NCBI GenBank assembly: GCA_003158745.1
Contig: PMLC01000087.1
Span: 41,408-105,407 of the forward strand
Source of the DNA: Acidobacteriota bacterium
Lineage (GTDB): Bacteria > Acidobacteriota > Thermoanaerobaculia > Thermoanaerobaculales > Thermoanaerobaculaceae
DNA: 64,000 bases
Direction: 5' to 3'
Shown: positions 32,724 through 41,406 of the stretch, in pieces
Layout: each line of letters opens with the position of its first letter
Numbering within the stretch: position 1 is the first letter of the stretch
The notes under the pieces: model-generated
What the model was told of the DNA's origin: nothing
Databases searched by the model: none
What the model saw: the letters and a program-made list of their open reading frames with translations, nothing else
Made by a program: the position numbers and the translations under genes

Positions 32724-33434
32724 GTGGCACAGGGCAATTCCGCGTTGGCGGTGCTCTTCGACGTGGGCGGCACGCTGTTCGAGTGCCGTCCCGGCGCACC
32801 CGAGGTCTACGCCAACGTGCTCTCGCGCCTCGGTGGTCCGGTGACGGCGGAGGAGGTCGGGCCGGTCTTTCAGCGCGTCTGGTTGGAGCTCACGCAGCTC
32901 CACCCGCGCGGGCTCGACCGATATCACAGCTTCAAGGGGAACGAGTGGGACTGGTGGGGCGAGTTCGTGCGCCGCGTTCTCGCCGATCTCGGGCATTCGG
33001 CAGGGTGGGAACCGGCGCTCCGGGAGTTAATGGACGCTTTTGCGGATCCCGCGCTGTGGCACGTCTTCCCGGAAGTTGCGGAGGCGCTGGAGCGGTTGCG
33101 GACCCGCTCCCTTCGGCTCGCCGTCGTCTCCAACTGGGACTCCCGTCTCCCAGCGCTTCTCGACCGTCTGGAGTTGACGGGGTTCTTCGACGAGGTTCTG
33201 GTCTCTGCGCTCGAGGGCGTCGAGAAGCCGGGCACTGAGATCTTCCGGCGAGCCGCGCAGCGCCTCGGCGTCGATCCGGCCCGGTGCCTGCACGTCGGCG
33301 ACTCGCCGCTCGACGACTATCGTGGAGCGGAGAGCGCCGGCATGCGCGCCGTGCTGATTGACCGCGCCGGTATCTTCGGCAACGGGTACGTTCGGGTTGC
33401 GGACCTGCGGGGGTTGTATGACCTTCTCGAGTGA
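32724..33434 (+). CDS. HAD-superfamily hydrolase (subfamily IA)
   Basis: 236 residues. Motif I is VLFDVGGTLFE (nucleophile Asp, though the second position is Gly where many phosphatases have Asp: DVGGT), motif II is LAVVSNWDSRLP, motif III VEKPGTEIF and motif IV HVGDSPLDDYRGAESAGM. The helical cap is between motifs I and II. It resembles HDHD3/YjjG-like phosphatases; substrate unknown. GTG start behind GAGGGAGG, with TAGAAT at 32687 as a likely -10. The manC gene starts inside its last 17 bases. Confidence 0.85.
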   Translation: MAQGNSALAVLFDVGGTLFECRPGAPEVYANVLSRLGGPVTAEEVGPVFQRVWLELTQLHPRGLDRYHSFKGNEWDWWGEFVRRVLADLGHSAGWEPALRELMDAFADPALWHVFPEVAEALERLRTRSLRLAVVSNWDSRLPALLDRLELTGFFDEVLVSALEGVEKPGTEIFRRAAQRLGVDPARCLHVGDSPLDDYRGAESAGMRAVLIDRAGIFGNGYVRVADLRGLYDLLE

Positions 33435-34512
33435 CGGCACGCCGCTGTTCGCATTGGTGATGGCGGGGGGAGCCGGGACGCGGTTCTGGCCGCTCTCTCG
33501 CCGCTCCCGGCCGAAGCAGCTGCTGCCGTTCGCCCAGGGCCGATCGCTCCTTGCGGCGACGGTCGAGCGCCTGACTCCACTCGTGGCCCTCGAGCGCACG
33601 CTCGTGGTGACATCGCTCGATGTCGCGGAGGCGGTACGGGCGGAGCTGCCGCAGCTTCTGGCGGACAACATACTCGCCGAGCCGGAAGGGCGAGACACCG
33701 CGGCGTGCGTGGGGTGGGTTGCGTGGCGACTGGCCCGCACCGCGCCGGGAGCGGTGATGCTGGTGGTTCCTGCCGACCACCTGATTCCGGACGGTGCGGC
33801 GCTGCGGTCGGCGCTGGCGACGGCGGCTGCTACCGCGTTCGCGCGCGGCGGCCTCGTGACGCTGGCCCTGCGGCCCACTTGCCCCGAAACGGGGTTCGGA
33901 TACCTCGAGGTGGGGGAGCCAGTCGGTGCGGCGGGCGCCCACGAGATCCGCGCGGTGAAGCGCTTCGTGGAGAAGCCGAGCCGCGCGGCAGCCGAGGGTT
34001 TTCTGGCGGCGGGCAACTTCCGCTGGAACTCCGGGATGTTTGCGTGGACCGTGTCGGCGATCGTGGATGCGATTCGCACGCATCTTCCCGACTTGGCCGC
34101 CGGCCTCGACGAGCTGATGGCTGCGACCGACGCGGTCGGCGAGTCCGAGGCGCTGAGGCGTCACTATCCGGGCCTGCGGAAGGTCTCCGTCGACTTCGGC
34201 GTGATGGAAAAGGCGGCGCCTGTCTGGGCCGTCGAGGTGGATTTCGCGTGGTCCGACATCGGGTCGTGGGTGGGGCTTGCCGAGGTGCTGTCCGAGTCCG
34301 AGTGCGGCGTGTCGATCGGCGACGTCGTGACCCTCGACTGTGAGGGCTCGGTGCTTGTGTCCGACGGCCCGCTGGTCGCCGCCCTGGGGGTGAGAGATCT
34401 CGTTGTCGTCGCGACCCGTGACGCGGTGCTCGTCGTACCAAGGGACGATGTCCAGCGCGTCAAGGAGCTTGTCGAGAGGCTCCGCGCGGAAGGCCGCAGC
34501 GAGCTCCTGTAG
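33418..34512 (+). CDS. manC: Mannose-1-phosphate guanylyltransferase
   Basis: 364 residues: nucleotidyltransferase signature LVMAGGAGTRFWPLSR, RPKQLLP, VVPADHLI, ETGFGYLEVG, RFVEKP, and FRWNSGMFAW. The C-terminus is the left-handed beta-helix part without a fused phosphomannose isomerase domain. It makes GDP-mannose for surface polysaccharides and fits the glycan genes further right. ATG 33418 lies inside the upstream HAD gene (17-base overlap), suggesting coupling; the HAD protein might supply a sugar phosphatase step, but that is only inference. Confidence 0.92.
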   Translation: MTFSSDGTPLFALVMAGGAGTRFWPLSRRSRPKQLLPFAQGRSLLAATVERLTPLVALERTLVVTSLDVAEAVRAELPQLLADNILAEPEGRDTAACVGWVAWRLARTAPGAVMLVVPADHLIPDGAALRSALATAAATAFARGGLVTLALRPTCPETGFGYLEVGEPVGAAGAHEIRAVKRFVEKPSRAAAEGFLAAGNFRWNSGMFAWTVSAIVDAIRTHLPDLAAGLDELMAATDAVGESEALRRHYPGLRKVSVDFGVMEKAAPVWAVEVDFAWSDIGSWVGLAEVLSESECGVSIGDVVTLDCEGSVLVSDGPLVAALGVRDLVVVATRDAVLVVPRDDVQRVKELVERLRAEGRSELL

Positions 34513-34615
34513 GGGAACGATGCGGCGCCGGCGGCAGCGCGGCCGCAACGCTTTCGAAAACCAGGAGGCGCGGGTGTCGTCGCCACTGCCGGTGCGTCGC
34601 CGCCTGGTCGTCGCG

Positions 34616-34927
34616 CTAGCAGCTGTCGAGGGTCCAGTAGAAGTCCTCACCGGTCGCGAGCTCGACGGTCCGCCGCTGCACGAGCCTGCCCGAGGAGTCG
34701 AGAGCCTCGAGGACGTGGCGTCCGGCTCCGATATTGGAGAACGCCCGATCGGTGCCGGGCCGCACCGTCATCGCTTCGTGGCCGTCGACATAGATCGCCA
34801 GCGCGCACTGGCTCTCGTTGAGGACGACGATGTCGCACTCGGAATCGAATGCGCGCTGGTCGCACGCCGAGAGGAGAACCGCAAGGACAGCGAGAGAATA
34901 GAACGCGCGGCGGGGGAACGGGCGCAT
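34616..34927 (-). CDS. Small lipoprotein of unknown function
   Basis: 103 residues with a lipobox (SLAVLAVLLSAC) giving a lipidated Cys near residue 22. The mature part is ~80 residues, mostly beta (CDIVVLNESQCALAIYVDG, GAGRHVLEALDSSGRLVQRR, ELATGEDFYWTL), with Cys pairs that could form disulfides. The pattern of a small carbohydrate- or peptide-binding beta sandwich is plausible but unproven. It has its own promoter at 34964-34936 with only 8 bases between the -10 and the ATG. Confidence 0.7.
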   Translation of the reverse strand: MRPFPRRAFYSLAVLAVLLSACDQRAFDSECDIVVLNESQCALAIYVDGHEAMTVRPGTDRAFSNIGAGRHVLEALDSSGRLVQRRTVELATGEDFYWTLDSC

Positions 34928-34935
34928 GCGAGGCG

Positions 34936-34964
34936 ATGGTAGCGTTCCCGGTTGACGGGGACAA
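34936..34964 (-). promoter_or_regulatory. Promoter of the small lipoprotein gene
   Basis: On the minus strand TTGTCC (34964-34959), a 17 bp spacer and TACCAT (34941-34936), 8 bases before the ATG at 34927. The message would be leaderless or nearly so. Confidence 0.5.
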
Positions 34965-35042
34965 CCGTTCTCTCTACCCTCGGGTCACGCCCCGATATGC
35001 GGGCAGTGTGCTCGCGGACGTGGCGATGAGAGGAGTCCGACG

Positions 35043-36167
35043 ATGCGGCGTGCCGCCGCCCTGGCGCTTCTAGTCGCCGTCAGCGGCTGTAACCCACCCC
35101 TTCGGATCGGGGTGGTGCTCCCGGATCGAGGTGCCGCCGCAGTCTACGGTGCCTCGGTCAAGAGTGGCGTCAAGCTCGCGTTCGACGATGCCCTGGCGGC
35201 AGGTACGGCGCCAGCTGGGCTCGAGGTTGTCTACCGCGACTCGGGATCCGACCCAACGCGGGCGGCGAGCGCGGCCGAGGCGCTCTTCGAGAGCGGTGCG
35301 TTGGTCGTTATTGGTGGCGTTACCTCCGCGGAGGCCAAGGCTCTGATCCCGGTCGCCGACCGTGCCGGGCTCGTGGTGCTCTCACCCTCGGCTTCGGCCC
35401 CCGACCTCGCGCGTCGGTCTCGGTTCTTCTTCAGGGTGTACCCCTCCGACGAACTCGAAGGGGTCAAGGCGGCGGATTTCCTTGCGCTCGTACGCGGCGC
35501 GCGGACCGTGCTGGTGCTGCAGGAGGACAACGACTACACGCGCGGCCTGCTGCCCGTTTTTGTGCGCGAGCTCGGCAGCCGCGGCAGCCGGGTTGCAGGG
35601 TCCATTCGCCTCGACGAAGGCGACTGGCAGGCGCAGGTACGCGATGTGCTGGCCAAGCACGCACCGGACGGTGTCTATATCTGCGGGTATGGCGAGGCCA
35701 TCCTAGGGGCGCTCCGACTTCTTCGCAGCGTCGGCTTTCGCGGCACGATCTGCACGACCGCGGCGTTCTCCGCGGGCTCGGTCCTGGCGCGAGCGGGACC
35801 GCTCGCCGAAGGCGTGTTCTTCCCGCGCACGAGTCTCGACACGGCCTCGCACAACGAACCTGTCCGCTCGTTCCTCAAGCGGTACGAGGCGACGTACAAC
35901 CTTACCCCGGACATCTACGCCGCGCACGGGTACGACGCCGCACTGGCCGTCCTAGCTGCCGTCAAAGGCCTCGAGCAGCGCTCGGGGGCATCCGTTGCCG
36001 CGCGCCTGCGCACACTGCCGGGGGTGGCGGGCGTGATGGGGCCGCTCGACTTCGACGAGGACGGCAACGTCAGGCATGCGCTGCGGAACCACTGGATCCA
36101 CGGCGGCAAGGTGGAGGACTTCGAATCGCTCTCGGCGAGGGAGCATCAGGGCGGAGGCGGCGCGTGA
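35043..36167 (+). CDS. Substrate-binding lipoprotein (LivK/type 1 periplasmic-binding fold)
   Basis: 374 residues with a lipoprotein signal (ALALLVAVSGC) followed directly by LRIGVVLPDRGAAAVYGASV, the first strand of the type 1 binding fold. Further family marks are GLEVVYRDSGSDPTRAASAAEAL, VVIGGVTSAEAKALIPVADR, ARTVLVLQEDNDYTRGL and YAAHGYDAALAVLAAVKG. The ligand is unknown; LivK-type proteins bind branched-chain amino acids or amides. No LivHMGF genes follow. Instead a GTGA overlap couples it to a polysaccharide-export permease, so it may sense or bind a cell-envelope ligand. Confidence 0.85.
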   Translation: MRRAAALALLVAVSGCNPPLRIGVVLPDRGAAAVYGASVKSGVKLAFDDALAAGTAPAGLEVVYRDSGSDPTRAASAAEALFESGALVVIGGVTSAEAKALIPVADRAGLVVLSPSASAPDLARRSRFFFRVYPSDELEGVKAADFLALVRGARTVLVLQEDNDYTRGLLPVFVRELGSRGSRVAGSIRLDEGDWQAQVRDVLAKHAPDGVYICGYGEAILGALRLLRSVGFRGTICTTAAFSAGSVLARAGPLAEGVFFPRTSLDTASHNEPVRSFLKRYEATYNLTPDIYAAHGYDAALAVLAAVKGLEQRSGASVAARLRTLPGVAGVMGPLDFDEDGNVRHALRNHWIHGGKVEDFESLSAREHQGGGGA

Positions 36168-36982
36168 AGAGCGGCGTCCCGAAGGCCGGAGTCCTCTCGT
36201 CGCTCTATCGCAACCGCGGTCTGGTCGCGGTGCTCGTGGCGCGCGACCTCAAAGCCCGGTACCGCGGGACGTTCCTCGGGTACCTCTGGTCGCTGCTCAA
36301 CCCGTTGCTGCTGCTCGCGGTCTACACGGTCGTCTTCACCTGGGTGATCCCCGCGCGGGTCACCAGCGAGGTGCCCTTTCCGCTGTTCCTGTTCGCGGGT
36401 CTGCTGCCGTGGGGGTTCGTCTCGGGGGCGCTGCTGGACGCGGCCGTCGTGCTGGCGGACAACGGTCCGCTGCTTCGAAAGGTCGTCTGCCCGCCGGAGG
36501 TTTTTCCCGCGGTGACTGTCTTCTCCCATCTGGTCCACCACTTGTTGGCCCTGCCGATACTGCTCGTGGCGATCGCGGTCGCGGCGGGGAACGGGCTGGT
36601 GCGCTTTCCCTGGACGGTGGTGTTGCTGCCGGTCGTGCTGTTCATCTGGCTCGTGGCGGTGGGCGGTCTCGCGCTCGCGGTGGCGGCACTTGCGGTGCAC
36701 TTTCGGGACCTCAAGGACCTGCTCCACAACCTCCTGAACATCTTCTTCTTCGCCACGCCGATCATCTACCCGCTCGAGATGATCCGCGTGCCCATTCTGA
36801 AGAGGCTGATCCAGGCGAACCCCGCGACGCCTCTCATCCTGCTGTACCGGGACGTCGTGCTGCTCGGCCGGCTCCCATCGCTTGCGGCCTGGGGCTGGGC
36901 GGCCGCCGTCGCGGCCGTCTTCTGGCTGACGGGAAGCTGGATCTTCTCGCGCTTGCGCGAGACGATCGCGGAGACGGTGTGA
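36164..36982 (+). CDS. wzm: ABC-2 type polysaccharide/polyol export permease (Wzm-like)
   Basis: 272 residues with six predicted membrane helices (LLLLAVYTVVFTWVIPA, LFLFAGLLPWGFVSGALL, LLALPILLVAIAVAAG and others) and the family's N-terminal DLKARYRGTFLGYLWSLLNPL. With Wzt it exports lipid-linked O-antigen or similar glycan across the inner membrane. GTG start overlapping the previous stop; wzt follows with the same 4-base overlap. Confidence 0.92.
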   Translation: MKSGVPKAGVLSSLYRNRGLVAVLVARDLKARYRGTFLGYLWSLLNPLLLLAVYTVVFTWVIPARVTSEVPFPLFLFAGLLPWGFVSGALLDAAVVLADNGPLLRKVVCPPEVFPAVTVFSHLVHHLLALPILLVAIAVAAGNGLVRFPWTVVLLPVVLFIWLVAVGGLALAVAALAVHFRDLKDLLHNLLNIFFFATPIIYPLEMIRVPILKRLIQANPATPLILLYRDVVLLGRLPSLAAWGWAAAVAAVFWLTGSWIFSRLRETIAETV

Positions 36983-38217
36983 GCGATCCCCCGGCCGTCC
37001 GGCTCGCGGGGGTTTCGAAGCGCTACCCGCCGCTCACGCGTCGGGGACGGCTGCACTCGCTCAAAGGCGCACTCCTGCACGGGGATCTGTGGCGGGTCAA
37101 GGAAGAGCACAACGGCTTCCTGGCCCTCTCGAAGGTCGACGTCGAGATCGCGCCGGGCGAGACGTTCGCGGTGATCGGGCCGAACGGATCGGGGAAGTCA
37201 ACGCTCCTGAAGCTGGTGGCCGGGATTCTGCAACCCACCTCGGGGAGCGTCGAGGTCGAGGGGCGCGTGACGGCGCTCATCGAGCTGGGGGCTGGGTTCC
37301 ACCCCGAGATCTCGGGCCGGGACAACGCCATCGTCAACGGCATGATGCTGGGGCTCTCGCGCTCCGAGGTGATGAGTCGTCTCGATGAGATCATCGAGTT
37401 CTCGGGCATCGGCCCGTTCATCGATCAACCCGTCAAGACGTACTCCTCGGGGATGTACGTGAGGCTCGGTTTTGCAGTGGCCGTGGTGGTGGAGCCGAAC
37501 GTGCTCGTCGTCGACGAGATCCTCGCAGTGGGCGATGAGGCGTTTGCACACCGGTGTCTCGATCGGATCGCGAAGCTGCAGCGGCGCGGCACCGCGATTC
37601 TGCTCGTGAGCCACGACCTCGGCCTCGTCGAGCAGCTCGCGCAGCGTGCGCTGTACTTGAAGGGCGGAGTCCCGGTTCTGACCGGGCAGGCTGCCGCTGC
37701 GGTGGCGCGCTACCGTTCGGACGTCGCGACGGACGAGGCGGGCGGCGAATCGGCGGGCGGCAGCTCGCGGCGGTGGGGCAACGGCGCGGTGACGTTGGAC
37801 CAGGTGGAACTCTTGGACGGTAACGGTAGACCGATTCGGCTCTTGATGAGCGGCGAGGCCGCCGGCATCCGACTGTCCTACACCGTCCGTGTGCCGCAAG
37901 ACGACTTCGTCTTCGGAATCGCGGTCCACCGCGAAGACGGCTCCTACGTATTCGGTACGAACACCGACCTCGACGGTTGGACGCCTGAGCGTCTCGCGGG
38001 TAGCGGCCAGATCACGCTCGAGTTTCCGCGCCTGGAGCTGGCGCCGGGCCGCTACCTCGTCGACGCGGCGGTTCACGCGAGAGGCGGCCTCGCCTACGAC
38101 TACGCGTGCGAGATCATGTCCTTCACCGTTACGGCGCCGGTTGGCTGGCCTGGCTGCTACGCTGCTCGCCACGGCTGGAACCCACGCGGTCCCGTGATGA
38201 CTCCGTCCTCCGAATGA
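36979..38217 (+). CDS. wzt: Polysaccharide ABC exporter ATPase with carbohydrate-binding C-terminus (Wzt-like)
   Basis: 412 residues. ATPase domain ~1-255: Walker A GPNGSGKST, signature YSSGMYVRLGFA, Walker B VLVVDEILAVGD and H-loop VSHD. The leading RLHSLKGALL...FLALSKVDVEIAPGE is typical of Wzt/TagH exporters. The C-terminal ~150 residues form a Wzt_C-like beta-sandwich (MSGEAAGIRLSYTVRV, FVFGIAVHREDGSYVFGTNT, LELAPGRYLVDAAVHARGG) that recognises the capped glycan end in O9a-type systems. Its last 89 bases overlap the opposing membrane-protein gene tail to tail. Confidence 0.92.
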   Translation: MSDPPAVRLAGVSKRYPPLTRRGRLHSLKGALLHGDLWRVKEEHNGFLALSKVDVEIAPGETFAVIGPNGSGKSTLLKLVAGILQPTSGSVEVEGRVTALIELGAGFHPEISGRDNAIVNGMMLGLSRSEVMSRLDEIIEFSGIGPFIDQPVKTYSSGMYVRLGFAVAVVVEPNVLVVDEILAVGDEAFAHRCLDRIAKLQRRGTAILLVSHDLGLVEQLAQRALYLKGGVPVLTGQAAAAVARYRSDVATDEAGGESAGGSSRRWGNGAVTLDQVELLDGNGRPIRLLMSGEAAGIRLSYTVRVPQDDFVFGIAVHREDGSYVFGTNTDLDGWTPERLAGSGQITLEFPRLELAPGRYLVDAAVHARGGLAYDYACEIMSFTVTAPVGWPGCYAARHGWNPRGPVMTPSSE

Positions 38218-40435
38218 GCGCTGCAGTCAGAAGGAGCAGCAGCGGCCCGGCGGTCCCGGTGCGGTACGGTGTCGGGTCGATGCCGAGCTCGACGCGGTGT
38301 GTCCCTGCCGGGACCCGGATCCCCGCGGCGCTGCCGTTGACGGGCTCGGTCCGGGCTGGACGACCATCCACCGTGGCCCGCCAGCACGACATGAAGCTCT
38401 GCTGAACGACGAGCAGGCCCGGATCGTCGGTCTTCACATCGAAGCGCCGGCGGTGAGGTGGCCCTGGCGACTCCGACACCGAACCGCCTCCTTCGGCCCT
38501 CACGCCGCCGCTCCCGAACACCGCGGCATCCTCCCCCGGCCGGAAGCTGTCGGAGGCCATGATCGTGGCGGCGGTCAGCATGCTGTCGGCGGGCAGCAGG
38601 CGACGGGCGAGATACGCCCGCCCGGACGGGTTGGCAACAGTGCCGACCCAAAGGGGTCCGACCATGATGCCCTGCCACCCCGGGAGCGGCGTGGTGCAGA
38701 TCACCGCATTCGCACCCAGCGCGATTGCGACGCGCGCTCTCTCGTCGATGCTCATGTGCGCTGTGGCTGCGGCGAGCAGCTCCTGACGCACCGGCTCCAG
38801 GCCGTCCGGCCCGCGGCTCAGGACGTAACGGATCCCCCAGCGCGTTCCCGACTCGGGCACCAGCGCCTGGTGCTTGACCCAGAAGCGCTCGAGCGACGAA
38901 CCGAGCCGAGCCGACGGCTCGGGGGACTGCAGCACCGCCAGCACCGGCTCCGTGGGGAGGGCGCGGCACACAGGGGGCGGCTCGGCCCACCTCGTGTTCC
39001 GGTCGAAGAGCAGCACGCCGGAACTGCCGAAGAGGCTGGAACCGAGAGCGGCCGCTGTCACCACGATCGGCGCCGGTCCGGCCACCGCGGCCACCGCGAG
39101 CGGCACTGACAGCGCGATCCAGTCCGCCGCCGCAGCTCGAGCTAGGGTCGAATCCGATACCTCGGCGAGGCTTGCCCGCGACGCCGGATACAGCGCCTCG
39201 AGCAGGGGGCGTAGGAGCCGGTTCGGTGCGAACGTGAAGGGAGATAGCAGCACTGTCACCAGCACCGCGGCGCGAACGTACCGTCGTCCCCACGCCGCCC
39301 ACGAGTCGGTGAGAGTCTGCCAGCCTGCCGCCACCAGCGGCGTCAGAGCAAACACCGGAAGAACCAGGAACTTGATCGCGTAGCGGACCGAGTCGAGCAG
39401 CGGCAGACCTTGAGCGGCGCTGGCGAGACCTGCGGGGGCAAGGACGATGGCGCCCACGGTGCCGGCTGCGGCGAGAGTCCACCACGGTGCGAGCGCTCGT
39501 TGTCGCCATGCCGCGGGGACGCAGAGGATCGGGAGAGCCCCAAGAAAGATCAGCGGGTAGTAGCGCTGCCACGGGAACGAGGACCGAGCCCAGAAGCCGG
39601 AGGTCATGTCGCCCAGCGGCGCTCCAAGGAGGTTTGGGAAGGCGAGTTCGAGGAAGCGCCGCGGCGCGAGCGCGTCGGCGCTGAGGGCGCCTTTTGCCGC
39701 CGCGAGGCCCCCTCGGACGGTCTCCGGGTATATGGCGAGGAGGGGAACGAGGACAGGGGCTGCAAGCAGGGCGGCCGCTCCTGCCGCGACGGCCAGGGAG
39801 AACCAGGGGTGCGGCCGCCACGTCCACACGGCGACCAAAGCCCAGGCCAGTGCGCCGAACGCAGCCGTGACCGGCTCACCGCCAAGGAAAGAGAGACCGA
39901 GGAGGGCGCCTCCGGCCAGCGCCCGGCGGAGCGCCGGGCGGCCCGGTTCGGGTGCGGGCACGGCTGTCGCCAGCGCCCAGATCGCCCAGGCCAGCGAGGC
40001 CTGGAAGTTGAGGAAGGTCAAACTGGACCATGCGATCCCACAGGTACCCGTGGCTGCCGCGGCGATCCCCGCCGCGGGCGGGGCGGCGCCACACCGTCTC
40101 GCCAGGCGGTAGCAGCCGAGCAAGAGGATGAGGTGGTGCAGGGCAAGGTGCCAGCCCGCTGCCGCCTCCGGCGTCATCGCGAGGAAGAGCAAGGTCCCGG
40201 GGTACGCCGCCATGGCGTTGGGGTTGGCGAGCATCGGTCGGCCCCCGTTGGAGTATGGGTCCCAGAGAGGGAGCCATCCCCGGCTCACCTGCTCGCGCCA
40301 CACGGTCCTCCAGGCGAGCTGCGTCGCGGAAACGTCGCGGATCGGCAGGGTCTGACCCGCGAAAAGGCGTGGCAGGTAAAGCAAGGCCCAGAAAGCAACC
40401 AGCAGGGCCAGCGGGAGCGTGTCGCGCCTGGGCAC
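38129..40435 (-). CDS. YfhO-like polytopic membrane protein
   Basis: 768 residues with about 12 membrane helices, then a soluble C-terminal region. The N-terminal loop RDVSATQLAWRTVW...LPLWDPYSNGGRPMLANPNA is the type seen in YfhO-like GT-C proteins, and the C-terminal end (SFMSCWRATVDGRPARTEPV, RVPAGTHRVELGIDP) is the beta domain that follows it in this family. YfhO in Gram-positives adds sugars to teichoic acids on the outer face; a similar lipid-linked-sugar role is inferred here. It begins with GTG, 7 bases after a TAGACT hexamer. A related gene lies at 45277. Confidence 0.75.
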   Translation of the reverse strand: MPRRDTLPLALLVAFWALLYLPRLFAGQTLPIRDVSATQLAWRTVWREQVSRGWLPLWDPYSNGGRPMLANPNAMAAYPGTLLFLAMTPEAAAGWHLALHHLILLLGCYRLARRCGAAPPAAGIAAAATGTCGIAWSSLTFLNFQASLAWAIWALATAVPAPEPGRPALRRALAGGALLGLSFLGGEPVTAAFGALAWALVAVWTWRPHPWFSLAVAAGAAALLAAPVLVPLLAIYPETVRGGLAAAKGALSADALAPRRFLELAFPNLLGAPLGDMTSGFWARSSFPWQRYYPLIFLGALPILCVPAAWRQRALAPWWTLAAAGTVGAIVLAPAGLASAAQGLPLLDSVRYAIKFLVLPVFALTPLVAAGWQTLTDSWAAWGRRYVRAAVLVTVLLSPFTFAPNRLLRPLLEALYPASRASLAEVSDSTLARAAAADWIALSVPLAVAAVAGPAPIVVTAAALGSSLFGSSGVLLFDRNTRWAEPPPVCRALPTEPVLAVLQSPEPSARLGSSLERFWVKHQALVPESGTRWGIRYVLSRGPDGLEPVRQELLAAATAHMSIDERARVAIALGANAVICTTPLPGWQGIMVGPLWVGTVANPSGRAYLARRLLPADSMLTAATIMASDSFRPGEDAAVFGSGGVRAEGGGSVSESPGPPHRRRFDVKTDDPGLLVVQQSFMSCWRATVDGRPARTEPVNGSAAGIRVPAGTHRVELGIDPTPYRTGTAGPLLLLLTAALIRRTESSRDRVGSSRGEQRSSQASQPAP

Positions 40436-40442
40436 TGAGGAC

Positions 40443-40448
40443 AGTCTA
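40443..40448 (-). promoter_or_regulatory. -10 hexamer TAGACT, leaderless type
   Basis: Preceded by GC and followed 7 bases later by the GTG of the YfhO-like gene. No Shine-Dalgarno in between. Confidence 0.4.
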
Positions 40449-40526
40449 GCGAATCCCTGCCGTGCAGCGGCTCGGACGTCCTGCGGGACTATGACCTATG
40501 ACGCGCCGGCCGGTCCGACGCATCGC

Positions 40527-40542
40527 TGGCGTGGCTCTTGCA
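40527..40542 (+). promoter_or_regulatory. Possible sigma-54 promoter of the first pilin gene
   Basis: TGGC-GT-GGCTC-TTGCA: both the -24 GG and the -12 GC are present with the correct spacing of a 16-base sigma-54 site. Transcription would start near 40553, only a few bases before the ATG at 40559. The second pilin has a better site in the same relation. Confidence 0.4.
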
Positions 40543-40558
40543 AGTGAAGATCAAAGCC

Positions 40559-41011
40559 ATGCGCGCGAAGATACGAGGTTTCACCCTCGTCGAACTCCTT
40601 ATCGTGGTGGCGATCATCGGTCTCCTGGCCGCCATCGCGATACCCGCGCTCACCTCGAGCATTCAACGGGCTCGGCAGAAGAGGACGATGGCTGAGCTGC
40701 GGGCGATCGCGACCGCCGTCTCCAGCTACGCGACCGACTACCCTTTCATGCCAAAGGTCGGTCCGGGGACCGCCGACATCCTGGTTCCGTACCTCGTTCC
40801 AACCTACGTGAGGCACCTGACCGGCCTCGACGGGTGGCAGCACCTTTTCTACTACGAGGCGGACGAGGTCTCCTACACTTTGAAGAGCTTCGGTTCCGAC
40901 GGCCTCGCCCAGTCGAGCCTGGCGTTTGGCCCGACCACCAACTTCAGCGACGACATCGTGATATCGAACGGGGTGTTCGTGCAGTGGCCCGACGGCATGC
41001 AGACGAACTAG
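40559..41011 (+). CDS. Type IV pilin / pseudopilin (first copy)
   Basis: 150-residue prepilin. A short basic leader (MRAKIRG) precedes the cleavage/methylation site GFTLVELLIVVAIIGLLAAI, where prepilin peptidase cuts after Gly and Glu5 follows. The helix continues with RARQKRTMAELRAIATAV; the C-terminal globular part ends in VFVQWPDGMQTN. The second pilin downstream has the same ending (YSWPEGMQTN) and core, so the two are paralogues. I start at ATG 40559 because it gives a normal leader; TTG 40538 and GTG 40544 are in frame but overlap the sigma-54 element. Confidence 0.88.
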   Translation: MRAKIRGFTLVELLIVVAIIGLLAAIAIPALTSSIQRARQKRTMAELRAIATAVSSYATDYPFMPKVGPGTADILVPYLVPTYVRHLTGLDGWQHLFYYEADEVSYTLKSFGSDGLAQSSLAFGPTTNFSDDIVISNGVFVQWPDGMQTN

Positions 41012-41363
41012 CCTGGTCCATCCATGTGCGCTCTGGTGCAAACATGGAACTGGCTAGCCTGGCGGGCTAACTCCAGGTTCGGAGCCCGTGGCCCATCGGA
41101 GAGGATACGGCTTGACTCCTCACCTTGGAGCGAACGAGGTTCTGCCTCGCGAGTTCGGGCGTGCGCGGGCACGAGGCGCTTGGGTGGTTGGAGCGGCACC
41201 GGGCCCTCCCGCGACGGATGGCTGCCAACCATGCCAGCCACCTCCGCGTTCGCGCGACGGACCGCCTAGGAGAGGATCAGGCTCGAGTGCCGTGAACTGG
41301 CACTTTATCCGGGGATGAATGACGTTTTGCGTCACCGTGGTTGGACGAAAAGAGAGTGTGACG
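41012..41363. other. Intergenic region between the pilin genes
   Basis: About 350 bases. No gene and no terminator that I trust. Short frames on either strand have no ribosome-binding site or motif. It ends at the sigma-54 promoter of the second pilin; enhancer sites for a PilR-like activator would be expected here, but I cannot define them by eye. Confidence 0.4.
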
Positions 41364-41379
41364 TGGCACAATCCTTGCT
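41364..41379 (+). promoter_or_regulatory. Sigma-54 promoter of the main pilin gene
   Basis: TGGCAC-AATCC-TTGCT matches the sigma-54 consensus TGGCAC-N5-TTGC(A/T) at every conserved base. The start of transcription should be near 41390, leaving a short leader with AGGAGG and a second AGGAGG before the ATG at 41407. A PilR-type activator is encoded at 59401. Confidence 0.8.
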
Positions 41380-41406
41380 GTACTGCTAGGAGGACAGGAG
41401 GATTGT

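Noticed and set aside
36076-36978. Upstream extension of wzt to 36076, giving a 713-residue protein
   Set aside because: The extension lies in another frame of wzm and the binding lipoprotein and has no similarity. The GTG at 36979 overlapping the wzm stop gives the normal Wzt N-terminus.
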